Below, in pieces: positions 45,719 to 57,115 of a stretch of 64,000 nucleotides of DNA (position 1 is its first letter; each line of letters starts with the position of its first letter). Origin of the DNA: Diatrype stigma (taxonomy: Eukaryota; Ascomycota; Sordariomycetes; Xylariales; Diatrypaceae); the NCBI GenBank assembly GCA_022225965.2, contig JAKJXP020000025.1, forward strand, positions 248,001 through 312,000. Direction: 5' to 3'. Position numbers and translations under genes: made by a program. The notes under the pieces are model-generated. The model had not been told where the DNA came from, made no database searches, and saw only the letters and a list, made by a program, of their open reading frames with translations.

Positions 45719-47087
45719 AAGATGAGCTTCTAGACATAGTCATGTTCAACCCCTTTCCCAACTCCCAGGTGACTACTTAAGAGGTTAAATAGGTAGAAAA
45801 GGGGTTCGATCTGTTCTCAATTGTCGGTCAGATATCTCAAGCAACTTCAAGGCCTTGTTCAGACTCAAGACCGTAAACCCAACTTCAGTATAACAACAAT
45901 CAGCTCAAGGCACCCAAAGCCGGAGAACGGTTTGCTACCAGGCACATAAAATCCGCTCATTGATCAGTAGCCCATGGCTTGGTCACCGGGCGATATCTTG
46001 CTGACTGATACATACAACGTCGATACATATTTACATACCCAGCCTGCCCGCGACAGCGAGCAGTTTTCTAGCAAACAGCATATTTCCAGGTTCCCAGGAA
46101 CCTGTTGACCTACCTGTGGACTACAGAATACCCCTCTTCTACCTGGACGGACCGCAGAGGTCCTGTCCATGAAATATCCATGAAAGAGATCGTGCCCCCA
46201 CGTATAAGATGGACAGACAGACACGGATGCATCTCAAACGTTCTTTCGGCGCGGAGACCGGTGACTACCGGCGTCTCATGTGCAACACTTCTAACCTACG
46301 TTCTATCATGCGGAATAATATCACAGTTCTCCAGGGCCGAATGGCCGACGGCAACGCAACAAGACAATGTAGTGTGTCTTTCGAGAGTCGAATTAATGCG
46401 AGACGTGATACCACTCGTCACGTTGCCATCGCTGGAACGTTTCTGGAAAAGGTGTCCGAAGCATTGAGCGTCGCCTACATGCGTGGTGATATCTGACGAG
46501 GCATTCGGTCCCTCCCCCACCCAATGGCACGCTGTCATGGTCCTGGTCGAGGCCTATATAGCTATTTGATGGCCACCTCCGAATCAAGACTACTAAGTAA
46601 CTACTTATATCTCTCATTTCACACCTCTGATGATCGGAAGCCGGCAGAACTATGCCAAGCCGTTGAGGTAAACACTACCATCGTCATTTCCGTGATTCTG
46701 GTATATAGGACAAGACGTCTTATCAATGTTTCTAGAACTGGAAACTCGCCCGCTGCCTAGAATTATACGTCTGAACACATGTATTTCGAGGACCGAGGTA
46801 AGAAGATTTTATAATGAGAACAGTAGATCTAGCAGAGAATAAGGACGAGCTTGCATCTCGGTAGCCGCCAGTCCGATCGTTATATAGGCCGCTGATAAGT
46901 TTCAGCAGCTGCTAGATCCATCGAGTGTGACAGGGGGGAAGAGCTGCGGCTGAGGCGGGAGGTACCAACTGCTCGGCGCAGTTCGGCGGCACGCTGCACT
47001 TCCGCTTGCGTACCCCTGATCTTAGTGCTGGCCTGATAACCTATAAGCGTCGGGTGTCCTCTGCAAACCAGAGACAACGCTGTCTAT

Positions 47088-47105
47088 GTACGAAGTACTT
47101 CGTAC
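47088..47105. repeat. 18-bp perfect palindrome
   Basis: GTACGAAGTACTTCGTAC equals its reverse complement; intergenic, no gene within 1.4 kb. Confidence 0.85.
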
Positions 47106-48399
47106 AACGCTGGTATACGATATTGTCTCCCCATCTCCCCAGGTTGCGGATGCAGCATGAAAAACAGAACGAGCTGCGCTGCAACCCTATACTGATCCAG
47201 TGCGAGATGGTGTCTGTATCCGTAGTCATACATAGCAAGAAACAGAAGAGGTAACCGACATCATACCTACCTGATTCAACGCTTGATACGTTTCGTGTCA
47301 CGCAAACCCGGAGATCTGGAAACTGTCGGTATGCATACCAAGAAACCCGTTCACGATCGGCATGAACAACAAAGTTGCATGGCACACTTATTGGCTTCAA
47401 TGTTGATTATATAGGTACGTGAGAATGAGAACCCCGCCGTCGCCAGCGAACGTGAAACCCATGAGTTGCTGCGGAGTAACTAGGTACTTGCATGAGTATG
47501 GACAAAGCTATGTAACTACTTGTCACCACATAGTGTCACTACATAGTGTGAGGTCTTATTATTGTCGTGAGATGACAGGTCGTAGCCGGTGGAGCGCCAC
47601 CACCACCACCACCACCCAAGCTGGGTCGCGGATAATTGAGGCTCGGTGTCTGTTCCGGTGATTTCCCAACTACATACTAGCTTGCCTTGCATCTCCTGCT
47701 AGTGTTTCCAAACTCGAGGATCACACACGCCCTGCTGTCCGCTGGAGACCCTGGAGAAAACCAGGCCAAATAAGAAGATCAGACGGTACTACCTGGGCAG
47801 CCCTTGGTGCCCGTGCGGCCCCCCTTCAGACCCCGGTATCCCGGGGATTGCAACCCTGCAGGAATCTGAAAGGGTCGCTGGGTTCGCTGGGGCGCGGGCG
47901 TCCGATCACCCCTCGAAGTGGCCCCGGGAAAAAAACCCCCAACCCAGCCTTGGCCAGGACCAGGTCCTCGCTCCTAACGAGTGCCGCCGCTACGAGCCTT
48001 CCCCCACGGCAAATGCATGAATGTGATGGATATTGGGTGCATATGACAGACCCGGATTGGGATCGTGGGAAGTGCTCTCGGGCGAGCGAAGGCGAGAGGA
48101 GGGGACTAGGCGGTGGCGGCGCGTCTAGAACTCCAGCTCCCAGCCTAACTAGAGAGACGCCGATAATATGTATTATTGCCAAAAGTTTGACCGACATAGC
48201 TTGTAATAGCATAACTACCTTAATAGGTCGTGAGCTATAGTACACAGTAACCTGCCGGCCAGTTAGTTACGCAGTACGTAATTAGTATTCTTTTTTGGGG
48301 CATCAGCCAAGTCGTTCATTTGTTTTCTGTTTCCCCCAGAGGATCATTATCCTCCATCAACCTTCGTCCAACCTCGTTTCCGCTCGTTTTATTTCTATT

Positions 48400-48545
48400 T
48401 TCTATTTTCTACTTTTGTTCTTTTTCAGTTCTTTCTTCTTCTTCTCTTCTGCCGACCTTCCCTACTTGCCTTGATGGTAGTAGACGGGTGTTTAGGGATC
48501 CGGCCTTTTTTTTTCTTTTTTTCTTTTCCTTCTTCACTCCACGAG
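48400..48545 (+). promoter_or_regulatory. Pyrimidine-rich leader before the membrane-protein gene
   Basis: Long T/C-rich runs end just before the ATG at 48563. CT-rich blocks near the transcription start are common in highly expressed fungal genes; here this is inference from composition. Confidence 0.45.
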
Positions 48546-48562
48546 GTTATGGACCATGAACG

Positions 48563-51019
48563 ATGCTGAAGAGCGGGCTCTTACATTGTTTCCTTCTTAT
48601 CGCGCTGGCGCTGGTTGCAACCCAAGCTTGGGCTTTTGATGATTTCGACGGTGGTATCTTGAGGAGGGAGAAAAAGCAGGGAGGGGGAAGAGATGGGGGC
48701 CTATCGGCAATATGGAGAGGAGCTGGGGTGGACAGTGCCGCGGTAAAGAGGAGGGAGGTACAAGAAGAAGTGGCGGTAGGATCCCAGGAGAACCACGATG
48801 GTGGCCCGCGAGAAAGAGCCGCCGCCCCCGCCCCCGCCCCCGTCGCGGCGATGACGATGAAGATGCCACGGCCGACCGAGCCCCCCCAACTGCCACGACG
48901 GGACCACTCGAAGCGCCAGGACCAAAACGACGGCCAGGTCCAAGCCCTGTCGTCGCAGCTGCAGTCGCTGTCGCAGTCGGCGACACAGGCCCTGTCGTCG
49001 GTGTCGTCGAGCGCGTCGTCGGTGCTGAGCATGATGTCGCAGACGACGCAGTCGGTGCGGCAGTCGGCCGAGGCGGCGCGCCAGTCGGCCGACCGCGCCG
49101 CCCGCGACGCCGTCCAGGCCGCCGACGACGCCTCCCGCCAGCTGTCCCAGACCCAGTCGTCCGCCTCCAGCGCCGCCTCCAGCATGAGCGCCGCGCTCGC
49201 CGACGCCAGCGCCAGCATGCAGGAGAGCGCCAGCAGCCGCGTCGAGGCCGTCCGCGCCGAGGCCAGCGCCAGCGTCGCCTCCATGATGAGCGCCATGGGC
49301 GCCGCCATCTCCTCGTCCTCGTCTGACGGCGGGAGTGGGGACGGTGGTGGCGTCTCGGGCCCCACCATCGCCCTCATCGTCGTCGCGTCCATCATCGCCT
49401 CCGCCGTCGTCACCGCCGCCGCCTTCTTCCTCATCATGCGGCACAGGCGCCAGAGCAGCCGGAATGGGAGGAAGAACGAGGGGGAGGAGAAGGGCGAGCG
49501 CCGTTCGCAGGGAGGTGGTAGTGGTGGTGGTGGTGCTGGAGAAAGCAAGTCGGGAACCGCCGTCGTCGGGGCCGCTGATGAGGATGAGAAGAAGCCGGTA
49601 GTGGCGACGATGGCGGCGGTCCAACAAGGCACGTCGGATACGCCGCGGAGCTTCACCCCGTGGGGCGGCGCCACGTACCCGATGGACCGGATGAAGCTGC
49701 CGGACATCAGCGCCCTGCGGAAGCCGAAGCCGAGGAGGGCGATCGCGGACACCACGGGCGGGAAGACCGCGATCGGGCTCGCTACGACCACGGATCGTGA
49801 GAGCGTCGGTGGTGGTGGTGGCAGCGACAACGCGGATCTCTACGGCGTGTCGCCTAACAGCTTCAGGCTCCAGAAGCCGGACAGTGTCGAGAGGGCCATG
49901 AGCGTGCGGCTGATCCGGGTAGGCAGCGGCAAGAGCAACAACAGCAGTGGCAACAGCAGCAGCAGCCGGAGCGACAACAGCAGCAACGGCGGGAGGGTCA
50001 ACAGGGGGGCGATGAACAGGCCGGCCTCGTCGCCGGACGAACAACTGCTCACGCCGCCCTTACCGCCGCCGCCGCCGTTCCGTCCCCCGATACCCCCCAC
50101 GCCGGAAGAAATGGCAGCACGTGGTCGGGCCTACTACAACAACAACAACAACACCACCACCAGCAACAACAATATGTCGGACCCCACCCGGTTCAGCGGC
50201 AGCTCGAACGGGTCGCTGGAGCCTCCGACCACGGCACCCGAGTCGGTCGCCACGCGGACCATGCGGTCGACGACCACCTCGACGGCGGCCAGCAGCCAGC
50301 GCTTCCGGTTCCGCGACAGCGACGAGGTCGACTACTTCGAAGGGGAAGGGGCCAGCGCCAGCGCCAGCCGCGGCGGCGCGGGCGGCGGCGGCGGCGGCAC
50401 GAGCACGGGCGGCCAGACGTCGCCCAACACGTTCGGACCGCCTCGGCGGGGCGCGCGCCGCGGCACGGGGTCGTCGCACGCGCCCCAGTCGAGCCTGGGC
50501 ACCATCTACTCGCCCAACCCGGCAGCAGCAGCCGAGACGACGAACAACGGCGATGGCGGCAACGATAACGACGACGAGCAAGAAGAAGAAGCAGCAACAG
50601 CGCGTCCGAAGACCCCGCAGCTGCCCCCGCGCTCCCCGGCGCGGCCCCGAGGCGGCAGCGCCAGCGGCGGCAGTGGGGGAGGCGCGACGTTCACGACGTT
50701 CCCGAAGGTGCGGACGACGCCGCCTCCGCTGCCCAAGCTCAACCTCGGCAAGCCGCCGATGACGACGACGACGACGACGGCGACGACGCCGCCGCCATCC
50801 GCCGCCTCCAAGGCCCCCGCTACGCCGCTCACGCCGAACAGCGCGCTCACGGAGAAGATCCGGGCCGAGGCGGAGCGCCGCGGGAGGGAGATGGTGGATT
50901 CGGTCCGGTCGGGCGATCGCGATCGCGATCTGTATGGCGGTGACAGGGAGAGGTCGAGGCAAAGGGAAAGGGAGATGCGGACGTGGGCGAACACGCCTCC
51001 GCGGTCGCCCGGGGAATGA
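48563..51019 (+). CDS. Large secreted/type I membrane protein, low complexity
   Basis: One intronless frame of 818 residues. Residues 1-24 form a signal peptide (CFLLIALALVATQAWA). The predicted outer part to about 265 is rich in Ser, Ala and Gln. Between about 125 and 250 it has regular SQ/SAS/QSA spacing suggesting a helical or mucin-like stalk. A single transmembrane helix lies at 267-292 (ALIVVASIIASAVVTAAAFF), followed by basic residues (MRHRRQ). The remaining 520 residues are a disordered cytosolic tail with Gly, Ser, Asn, Thr and Pro homopolymers and proline blocks (PPLPPPPPF). The layout recalls fungal wall-stress sensors of the Wsc/Mid2 type, but no WSC cysteine domain is present. 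I do not recognise an orthologue. Codons are strongly GC-ending, supporting a real gene. Confidence 0.75.
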   Translation: MLKSGLLHCFLLIALALVATQAWAFDDFDGGILRREKKQGGGRDGGLSAIWRGAGVDSAAVKRREVQEEVAVGSQENHDGGPRERAAAPAPAPVAAMTMKMPRPTEPPQLPRRDHSKRQDQNDGQVQALSSQLQSLSQSATQALSSVSSSASSVLSMMSQTTQSVRQSAEAARQSADRAARDAVQAADDASRQLSQTQSSASSAASSMSAALADASASMQESASSRVEAVRAEASASVASMMSAMGAAISSSSSDGGSGDGGGVSGPTIALIVVASIIASAVVTAAAFFLIMRHRRQSSRNGRKNEGEEKGERRSQGGGSGGGGAGESKSGTAVVGAADEDEKKPVVATMAAVQQGTSDTPRSFTPWGGATYPMDRMKLPDISALRKPKPRRAIADTTGGKTAIGLATTTDRESVGGGGGSDNADLYGVSPNSFRLQKPDSVERAMSVRLIRVGSGKSNNSSGNSSSSRSDNSSNGGRVNRGAMNRPASSPDEQLLTPPLPPPPPFRPPIPPTPEEMAARGRAYYNNNNNTTTSNNNMSDPTRFSGSSNGSLEPPTTAPESVATRTMRSTTTSTAASSQRFRFRDSDEVDYFEGEGASASASRGGAGGGGGGTSTGGQTSPNTFGPPRRGARRGTGSSHAPQSSLGTIYSPNPAAAAETTNNGDGGNDNDDEQEEEAATARPKTPQLPPRSPARPRGGSASGGSGGGATFTTFPKVRTTPPPLPKLNLGKPPMTTTTTTATTPPPSAASKAPATPLTPNSALTEKIRAEAERRGREMVDSVRSGDRDRDLYGGDRERSRQREREMRTWANTPPRSPGE

Positions 51020-52335
51020 ATGCTGTTGGATAGGTAGGGAAGGTGTGGCCACCATTACATTACCTAGGAGCCAGTGAGTGACTTGGTGTTTCGTTGGATT
51101 CCTAAGTACCTACTTATCCAGGGGTCGTCGAGTCGAATAACTACCTAGACTATCTGACTTACCTAGGTAGTACTTTTAGAGCCTTTTGTGACTACCAGGC
51201 GGAGGAAGGCATCTCTCTAGTGGATAATTCTAATGCTTCCTTGCTTTCCCCTGCTTGTTGCTGATTTCCCGAATCCTGATGAGACAGACGCCAGCTGCCA
51301 GACTGTAGAATCTGGACCCATGCATGTCGTGGGATAAGTTGGGAACATGTCGACTAGCATTCTAGCATGTCAGGTAGTTCGGAAAGAAAGAGCCCCTTTT
51401 CGGCGTCACAGTCATCATCGTCGTGAACTCGGGTAGTTGGTTGCTAGGCAGCGGCCTAGTTGGCCATTACTTTCTAGCGAGGACAATCACGTTTATTATG
51501 TGGCGGACTATATAGCTCCTGCTGTCGCCCGTTCCTTGGCTTCACTACATTGAGAATGACTACTGTTGTCTAGCTGCCGCCTGAAAGCTGATTCAGGGGC
51601 TGTATATATTTTTTTCTTCTATTTTTTCTTCTTGGTCTTTTCGAAATGTTCAACGAAACCGGTTAATTCGCTCAGCAATGCGTAATGACTACGGTCTATC
51701 GAGGCTTGATGATTACGTGGATACATGGATTACGCATGACTTTTACAAGCTACCCTTATCCATGCTGCAACTAAATTCCGGCAATGATGATGAGTTCACT
51801 TGCAGGCAGGTAGTAGTGGTTTGTTAGATTACGGGATCTCTATCCGTATGCAACCGCACCATCCATACCACGACCGCCTGTTGGGTTAGGACGTGGTTTT
51901 CTGACCCCTTTGTCTCTAACCATCTTTCTGGTACTCTAATCAACCAAAAAGACGTCTATGATGGCTTCCTAACAACGCCATAGTGTATGCAAATATGCCC
52001 GGCCCCCGTTATGGCCGCGGCCAAAACTTAGAATGTTGTTAGGTTAGAAAAATCGGGGGAGGGGGGGCTTTGCTCCCAGTCGCTGAAGAAGCTTTTCCCT
52101 CTATAATTAAAACCCCGAACTGATGAGACACCCGGTTCCCTAGGTCGAAGAATCCACAGAGTGGCTAGTGAGACGCCAGTAACGCCGGAGACCCGTCTAT
52201 GCAGATGCCCAACCTCGAAATTATTGAGTGAATCGTATGAAAAAGCAAGAAATGTCCATCATTTCACGAGCAGTGCTGAGATCTGACACCGGAGTATCCT
52301 CGACAAGTGTAGCAGGCTTACTACTACTACCCAGG
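51020..52335. other. Intergenic, convergent 3' flanks
   Basis: 1.3 kb, AT-richer, with a TACCTAGGTAGTA motif near 51171. Nothing is recognised. Confidence 0.6.
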
Positions 52336-52939
52336 TCATGATCTTGTAATGGTGGATCGATTCAGTGCTTCCAAAAGCTCAGGCCGGGCGTTCAAAGCCT
52401 CCTTGGCCTGGGCATAGGTGAACCACTGTCGTTCCCTCTTGTGCTTCTCGGGCCAGTTTTCCTCTTCGGATAGAACGGTGGCCTCGAAGAAGCGAAATAA
52501 TGACTTGGGGACATCCTTGGATACCTTCTTCGGTGGTCTGGAGTCGATAATGTCCTGGAGGTCATAATCGATCCTGATGGTTATGCCAGCCTCTTCCCAC
52601 GCTTCGCGCTGCGCAGCCTCTGTGCATTCCTCATCGGATTCCCAACCTCCCTTGGGAAGAACCCAGCCTTTCCTCCGGGTCGACTGGATCAGCAAGACGT
52701 AGTTTTTGTCCGCCGTAAGGGGTACTACTCCCGCCACCAATCGTTCCCCCTTCGAGTTGTAGCCTGTCGAGAAATGGGTCAGTTGGTCCGCTGACCAGGC
52801 GAAGACTCGAAAACAGCACGCACGCGCTCGGGATTTCACTTCGAGAAACAACTCATCAAACCGACCCAACCGCTTACTTACGTTGTTTACTTCTGCCTGT
52901 ACGAGACTCCATAGAGCGATTCCCGGACCCAGAGGCCAT
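52336..52939 (-). CDS. Aps1-like Nudix hydrolase (diphosphoinositol polyphosphate phosphohydrolase)
   Basis: Exons complement(52882-52939) and complement(52336-52763) give 161 residues; the 118-nt intron has GTAAGT, CTGAC and CGACAG signals. Reading straight through the intron gives a longer frame without a proper start, so I prefer the spliced form MASGSGNRSMESRTGRSKQR. The Nudix box GGWESDEECTEAAQREAWEEAG has the GX5EX7REUXEEXG pattern with all catalytic glutamates. The context VPLTADKNYVLLIQSTRRKG and WVLPKGGW is typical of DIPP/Aps1 enzymes. These hydrolyse inositol pyrophosphates and diadenosine polyphosphates in the cytosol. Length matches the family. Assignment is strong. Confidence 0.9.
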
Positions 52940-55900
52940 GTTGAAAGGGGCAGGAACTGGTGCAGATGGGAAGATGGTAAAATTTGCGATAGGGGGTGGG
53001 TGTCAAAGAAGGTAGGCGGATCGAGTCGGGAGAGAAGAGCTCGTCTGAATGAATGAGGCTGTCTCCAGCCAGTTGATGCTGGGCAAGGAGATGATGTCTA
53101 CCGGCAACTATTCAGCTGCATGATCATAATAGTCGGGATTTAGGCCGTCGTAAAAGTAGGGAACGAGGGGAGAGGCTATGTATGACGACGAAGCTGGCGA
53201 AGTACGCGGAGTACAATAATAGCTGGAGCTGGACAATGGCAGCTGAATGGGCAGTCGAAAGATCCTTTTTTCTTCCCGAACAGGTCTAAAGCTCGACCAT
53301 TGAATTTTGATATTCGGCAATCCGGTCCTTGCGCATAAGGAGATGAAGAGAACGACAAGCTGTATTCGAATTTGACGGGTTTGTACAACAACCTGCATGG
53401 GTTTTCCACATCCGCACAGACAACTGGCTGGCTATCCCTTTAAGGCGTAATATTGCAATATTGGTTCCCTCCGCGCAGTGGCAACCAACCGTATGGCGTC
53501 TTTAGGGTAAGAGACTGGAAGCGGATCCGAGGGTGCGGATGCGCCGTTGCAACACAACCCACCGGACTGTGAACGCTGTGTTCAGAAAGAGCTGAGCAGG
53601 GCAGAGGGCAGGCAGGGCAGGGCAGGGCAGAGGGCAGGCAGGGCAGGGCAGGGCAGGCCAGAGCTTCAGTTCGTTTTCACGATGTCTGTGCTGCGGGCCG
53701 AGGGGCGGGCTAGGTAAGTAAGTATGTATGTAGACAGGTAGGGCAGGCAGGGTAGGTATGTTGTAGGTATAGTTATATGAATGTACGTATGTAGGTATGT
53801 AGGAACCGGGGTGCAGCCAGGTCTGCGAAACAAAAGGAGGCGGTAGTAATTAAAGGTAGAGAAGACGGATGGATGCTCAACAAACCCGAGGAAAAACTGA
53901 GGAACAGAAGTCTCGGTGAGCTAACTATGTGTCCGTAATAAAAGGTAATGTGATGTAATGTAATGCAACGGGGTTCACTATGTCTATATCTGAAAATCCT
54001 GGAATTCTGAAATTCTGCAATTCTGAAATTCCGAAGTTCTGAATCCGAGATAGAAGCGTCAGGAATTAGGAACCTCTGCAGGCGGATATATAAGTTTTTT
54101 CCTGTCCAGAGCTTAATGAGGCGGCGGCGGCGGCGGAGGCGGCGGTACTTGAGCTTGGAAGCTCTGCTGGCTGACGAGCCGTTGCAATGTCTCGTGCCAT
54201 ATTTCGAATGGAGGGGTAAGGAAAAGGAAATAAGAGCTGGCTTATATATTACACACATATGAAAAAGGCATAGATAGAACTTTTTAACCTTAGCACTAAC
54301 TGCTAACGTAGACCGGCCGCCGCTTTTGATGAGCGCCCGCGGCAAGTCTAGGTCGGCCGACTTAGTCTAGTACCTAACTACCTGGGCAGTAGGTATGTAT
54401 GTATGTACGTAGGTATGTAGCATCAGCAATTCCCTCTGGCGCGGTGCCAGTCTCGGCGACAGGGCAGGTGTCCAGCGCCTATCGACCCAGGTACAAGTAC
54501 GACACTAGCCTAACTAGCACCTCCAGGCTACAGCTGGCGGTGGTGGCGGCGGCGGTGGTATGTCGTATACCCCGCCAGCTAGCCTACCTACCTCCTATTC
54601 TGGAGTACCTACCTCCTAGCTGCATACCCTCACACCGTAACTCCCGAAGCTTTCATACATCCATGATGTAGGTATCATCACACTTCCCACATACCTCTAC
54701 TATACGAAGGTACGTGTAAGATGTTGCCTCGCTTCATCCCCATGTGCCCATGTAGGTAGGTACCTAGGTATATATGGGTGTGTGTGTATGTATAGGTAGT
54801 GATCGGGAACAAAGGAGTAGCCCTAGACATTGCTAGGTAGCTACGCAGGGATTTGGTAGTTGCAGGCCAAGAAAGTATCAGTCAAGGTGTAGCCATACAT
54901 GTAGTACAGGTATGATAGAAAAGGGGTGCAAACCAGCCTTGGGCAAAGATCGCCCCCGTCAGATTCGATGAAACCGGGCGAGGTGAACCTGGGCAGCCTG
55001 GGCGGCCTAGCTACATAGTACCGCCCATACTACGTAAAGTCCTGGTCGCTATTCAAGGTTGTACGTTACCTTGATTACTTTGTCCTGTGTCTGAACCTAC
55101 ATTGGCCCTTCAGTGTAATTATGACCTGGGCAGACTCTGGAGACTGGAGCCCAGTCACCCCAGTTATTAGCCTTTGCTGCACCTATGAGGTAACCTACCA
55201 GGTAGGTAGAGAGGTGCCAACAATGGTATGCTAGGCCTGGGATGCAACCGGGAAAAGGGACCAATGTAGGTAGGTAAGCTCTAGGCTTTTATATGAAAAG
55301 TCCTGATGAGTTTCTTGTAAACAATTCTATTAAGGGCCTGATTGCCTACTGTATGGCTACGTGGAAATTATCGTGAAAACATATAAAAACTGTAATAAAG
55401 CGCTGCCTCTCCTGGATGAGGGGGTAATGGTGATGAGTGATGTAGACAGCGGGAAGGGAAAGCGAAGGGACAAACTGCACAGAAGCGTGGGCCGCTAGAA
55501 ACCAACGAGCTAAAATTTCATCCCCAGGTGATTGATAATAGCAAATAACAACTTGAAATGATAAAATTCCAATTGTGTGGTCGACGGGGACGGGAGAGAG
55601 TGGGCTGAAAAATTAGGAAAGAATCGCGTCACGTCCTACCTGACTGAACCCCTTAACTCCCTAACTCCCTAACTCCCTAGTGCCTTCCAAGGTTTGTACG
55701 CTGTATGCAGACTGATGCAGTCCAAGACTCGCCCTTGCAATTGCAACCACGACAGTTCTTGGCAACCAACTCCAAGGTTCCAAGTTGAGATAAAAAATGT
55801 ATGTATGTACATACCTACATCCACACACTGGACCTTCACCATTTGGATACCTTGGGTACATAGGTCCCTGGGAATGCATCGGGCGACCTAAAAGGACCCT

Positions 55901-57115
55901 TCGATCCAGCCTTAATCCCGAGAAATCGTGTACATACCTAGGTGCGTGTATGGTAGATACGCATGTCTGTGTAGGTATGTGCCATGGGAATATATATAGT
56001 CCAAATATGCAGTAATAGAATTCACTGAGTTGTTAACTATAGTATTCCCAACAACTTCAAATTCTGATCCTTAGTATCGACAACTTATACTACAAGGATG
56101 GGCATATTCCACTTGGTTCCATAACTACTTCTTGCAGTAGGCAGGTACGAAGCGTGTAGTCGTAGCTGCCTACACTACCTACATACATAGCATGTGGGCG
56201 TTGGATCGGGGTTTGTCGGAACAAACTGCAATATCCACGATCTTGTTTTCTCCTCGAGCCATCAGCGACGGTATCTAAAGCTACCCAGTCAGCCAGTATT
56301 CTAGTTGAGTCTCTGCCAAGTGTTCTCATCCAAGCTGAGAGTCGCGTGCGCTCCAGCAAGATTCTCTAGGTAGAGGTAGTTACACCCAATAGATCTGTCG
56401 TTCCAGCCCGACCTATCAAAATGAGGAGGAAATGTCGTACTGCATATTTAGACGGGGTTTGAGGCTGCATAGAAGCTTCCACCCAAGCGAAGACCCGACA
56501 TCAATGGCACCCAGCTAGGCATTCTGTATTTATTCCAAAGGTTCAAGTTGTTTCTGTAACAAACACAGAATACTGGTCAAAAGACTTGCTCGCTGCCTGC
56601 ATCCGTACAGTACCTTATCGTTGGTTGACCTGCCGCACATCTGACCATAGGTGCTGCGTTTAGGGTGTGAAGCTGTATGTAGGTCTGGTGCCTGGCATCT
56701 CCCCGTTCCCTATGCTCACCTACTGCCTACCTACATATGTACCTACCTATACCCACCCAATTACTGTAGAACTCTTGGTGGTCTTCAGGTAGCCTGCTCT
56801 CACCATTAACTACCTACACCTCAGCGTGCACCTGACTCGACATCAACTCTTCCTATGCGAACCAAACTCCACCCCTGATCCATAACTCGTCCCATCTCAT
56901 ACTACATAAGATACGAATATACAACATACTAATATCGCAGACCTGAAATTCCCTACCAGAGGGTTTCCTGAAACCCGACTCTGCTACTGCGATACTCTAA
57001 TGCTCTGATATTCTGGTACTTGGATACTCTGGGTTCCCAGCTCTCTCATCCTTAAGGCTGCATTGCGGTGCCAGTTAGCTGGAGGTACAATACATCACCC
57101 CCATCCATAGCACTG
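52940..57115. other. Long intergenic region rich in simple repeats
   Basis: 4.2 kb between divergent genes. It contains a GGGCA-type tract (53599-53657), TATG/GTAG runs (53720-53800), TACCTAGGTA motifs (54760, 55938) and tandem CTAACTCC units (55654-55680). A minus-strand frame at 53773-54345 (190 codons) runs over such repeats and is not convincing. No gene is recognised. Confidence 0.6.
53599..53657. repeat. GGGCA/GGCAGGCA tract
   Basis: Tandem GGGCA units with a larger repeated block AGAGGGCAGGCAGGGCAGGG, present twice. Confidence 0.85.

Larger units (their letters stand above)
45245..48562. other. Long intergenic region with hairpins
   Basis: 3.3 kb without a recognisable gene. It contains a strong hairpin (45690-45718), an 18-bp palindrome (47088-47105), a CCA run (47596-47617) and a pyrimidine-rich leader (48400-48545). 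Open frames such as 46209-46496 (95 codons) are too weak to call. Confidence 0.6.

Noticed and set aside
46209..46496. 95-codon plus-strand frame in the spacer before the membrane-protein gene
   Set aside because: Isolated, ordinary codon use, no motif or convincing promoter; could not be supported.
48701..50044. Long minus-strand frames (up to 447 codons) opposite the 818-residue protein
   Set aside because: They are antisense shadows of a GC-rich, repeat-laden coding region; amino-acid content is Arg/Val/Ala-biased as expected for shadows, with no domain.
53773..54345. 190-codon minus-strand frame
   Set aside because: Runs across GTAG and GGC repeats, has mixed codon use and no recognisable domain.
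55650..55682. Telomere-like CTAACTCC units
   Set aside because: Only three or four degenerate units, inside a gene-containing region; not TTAGGG/CCCTAA repeats.
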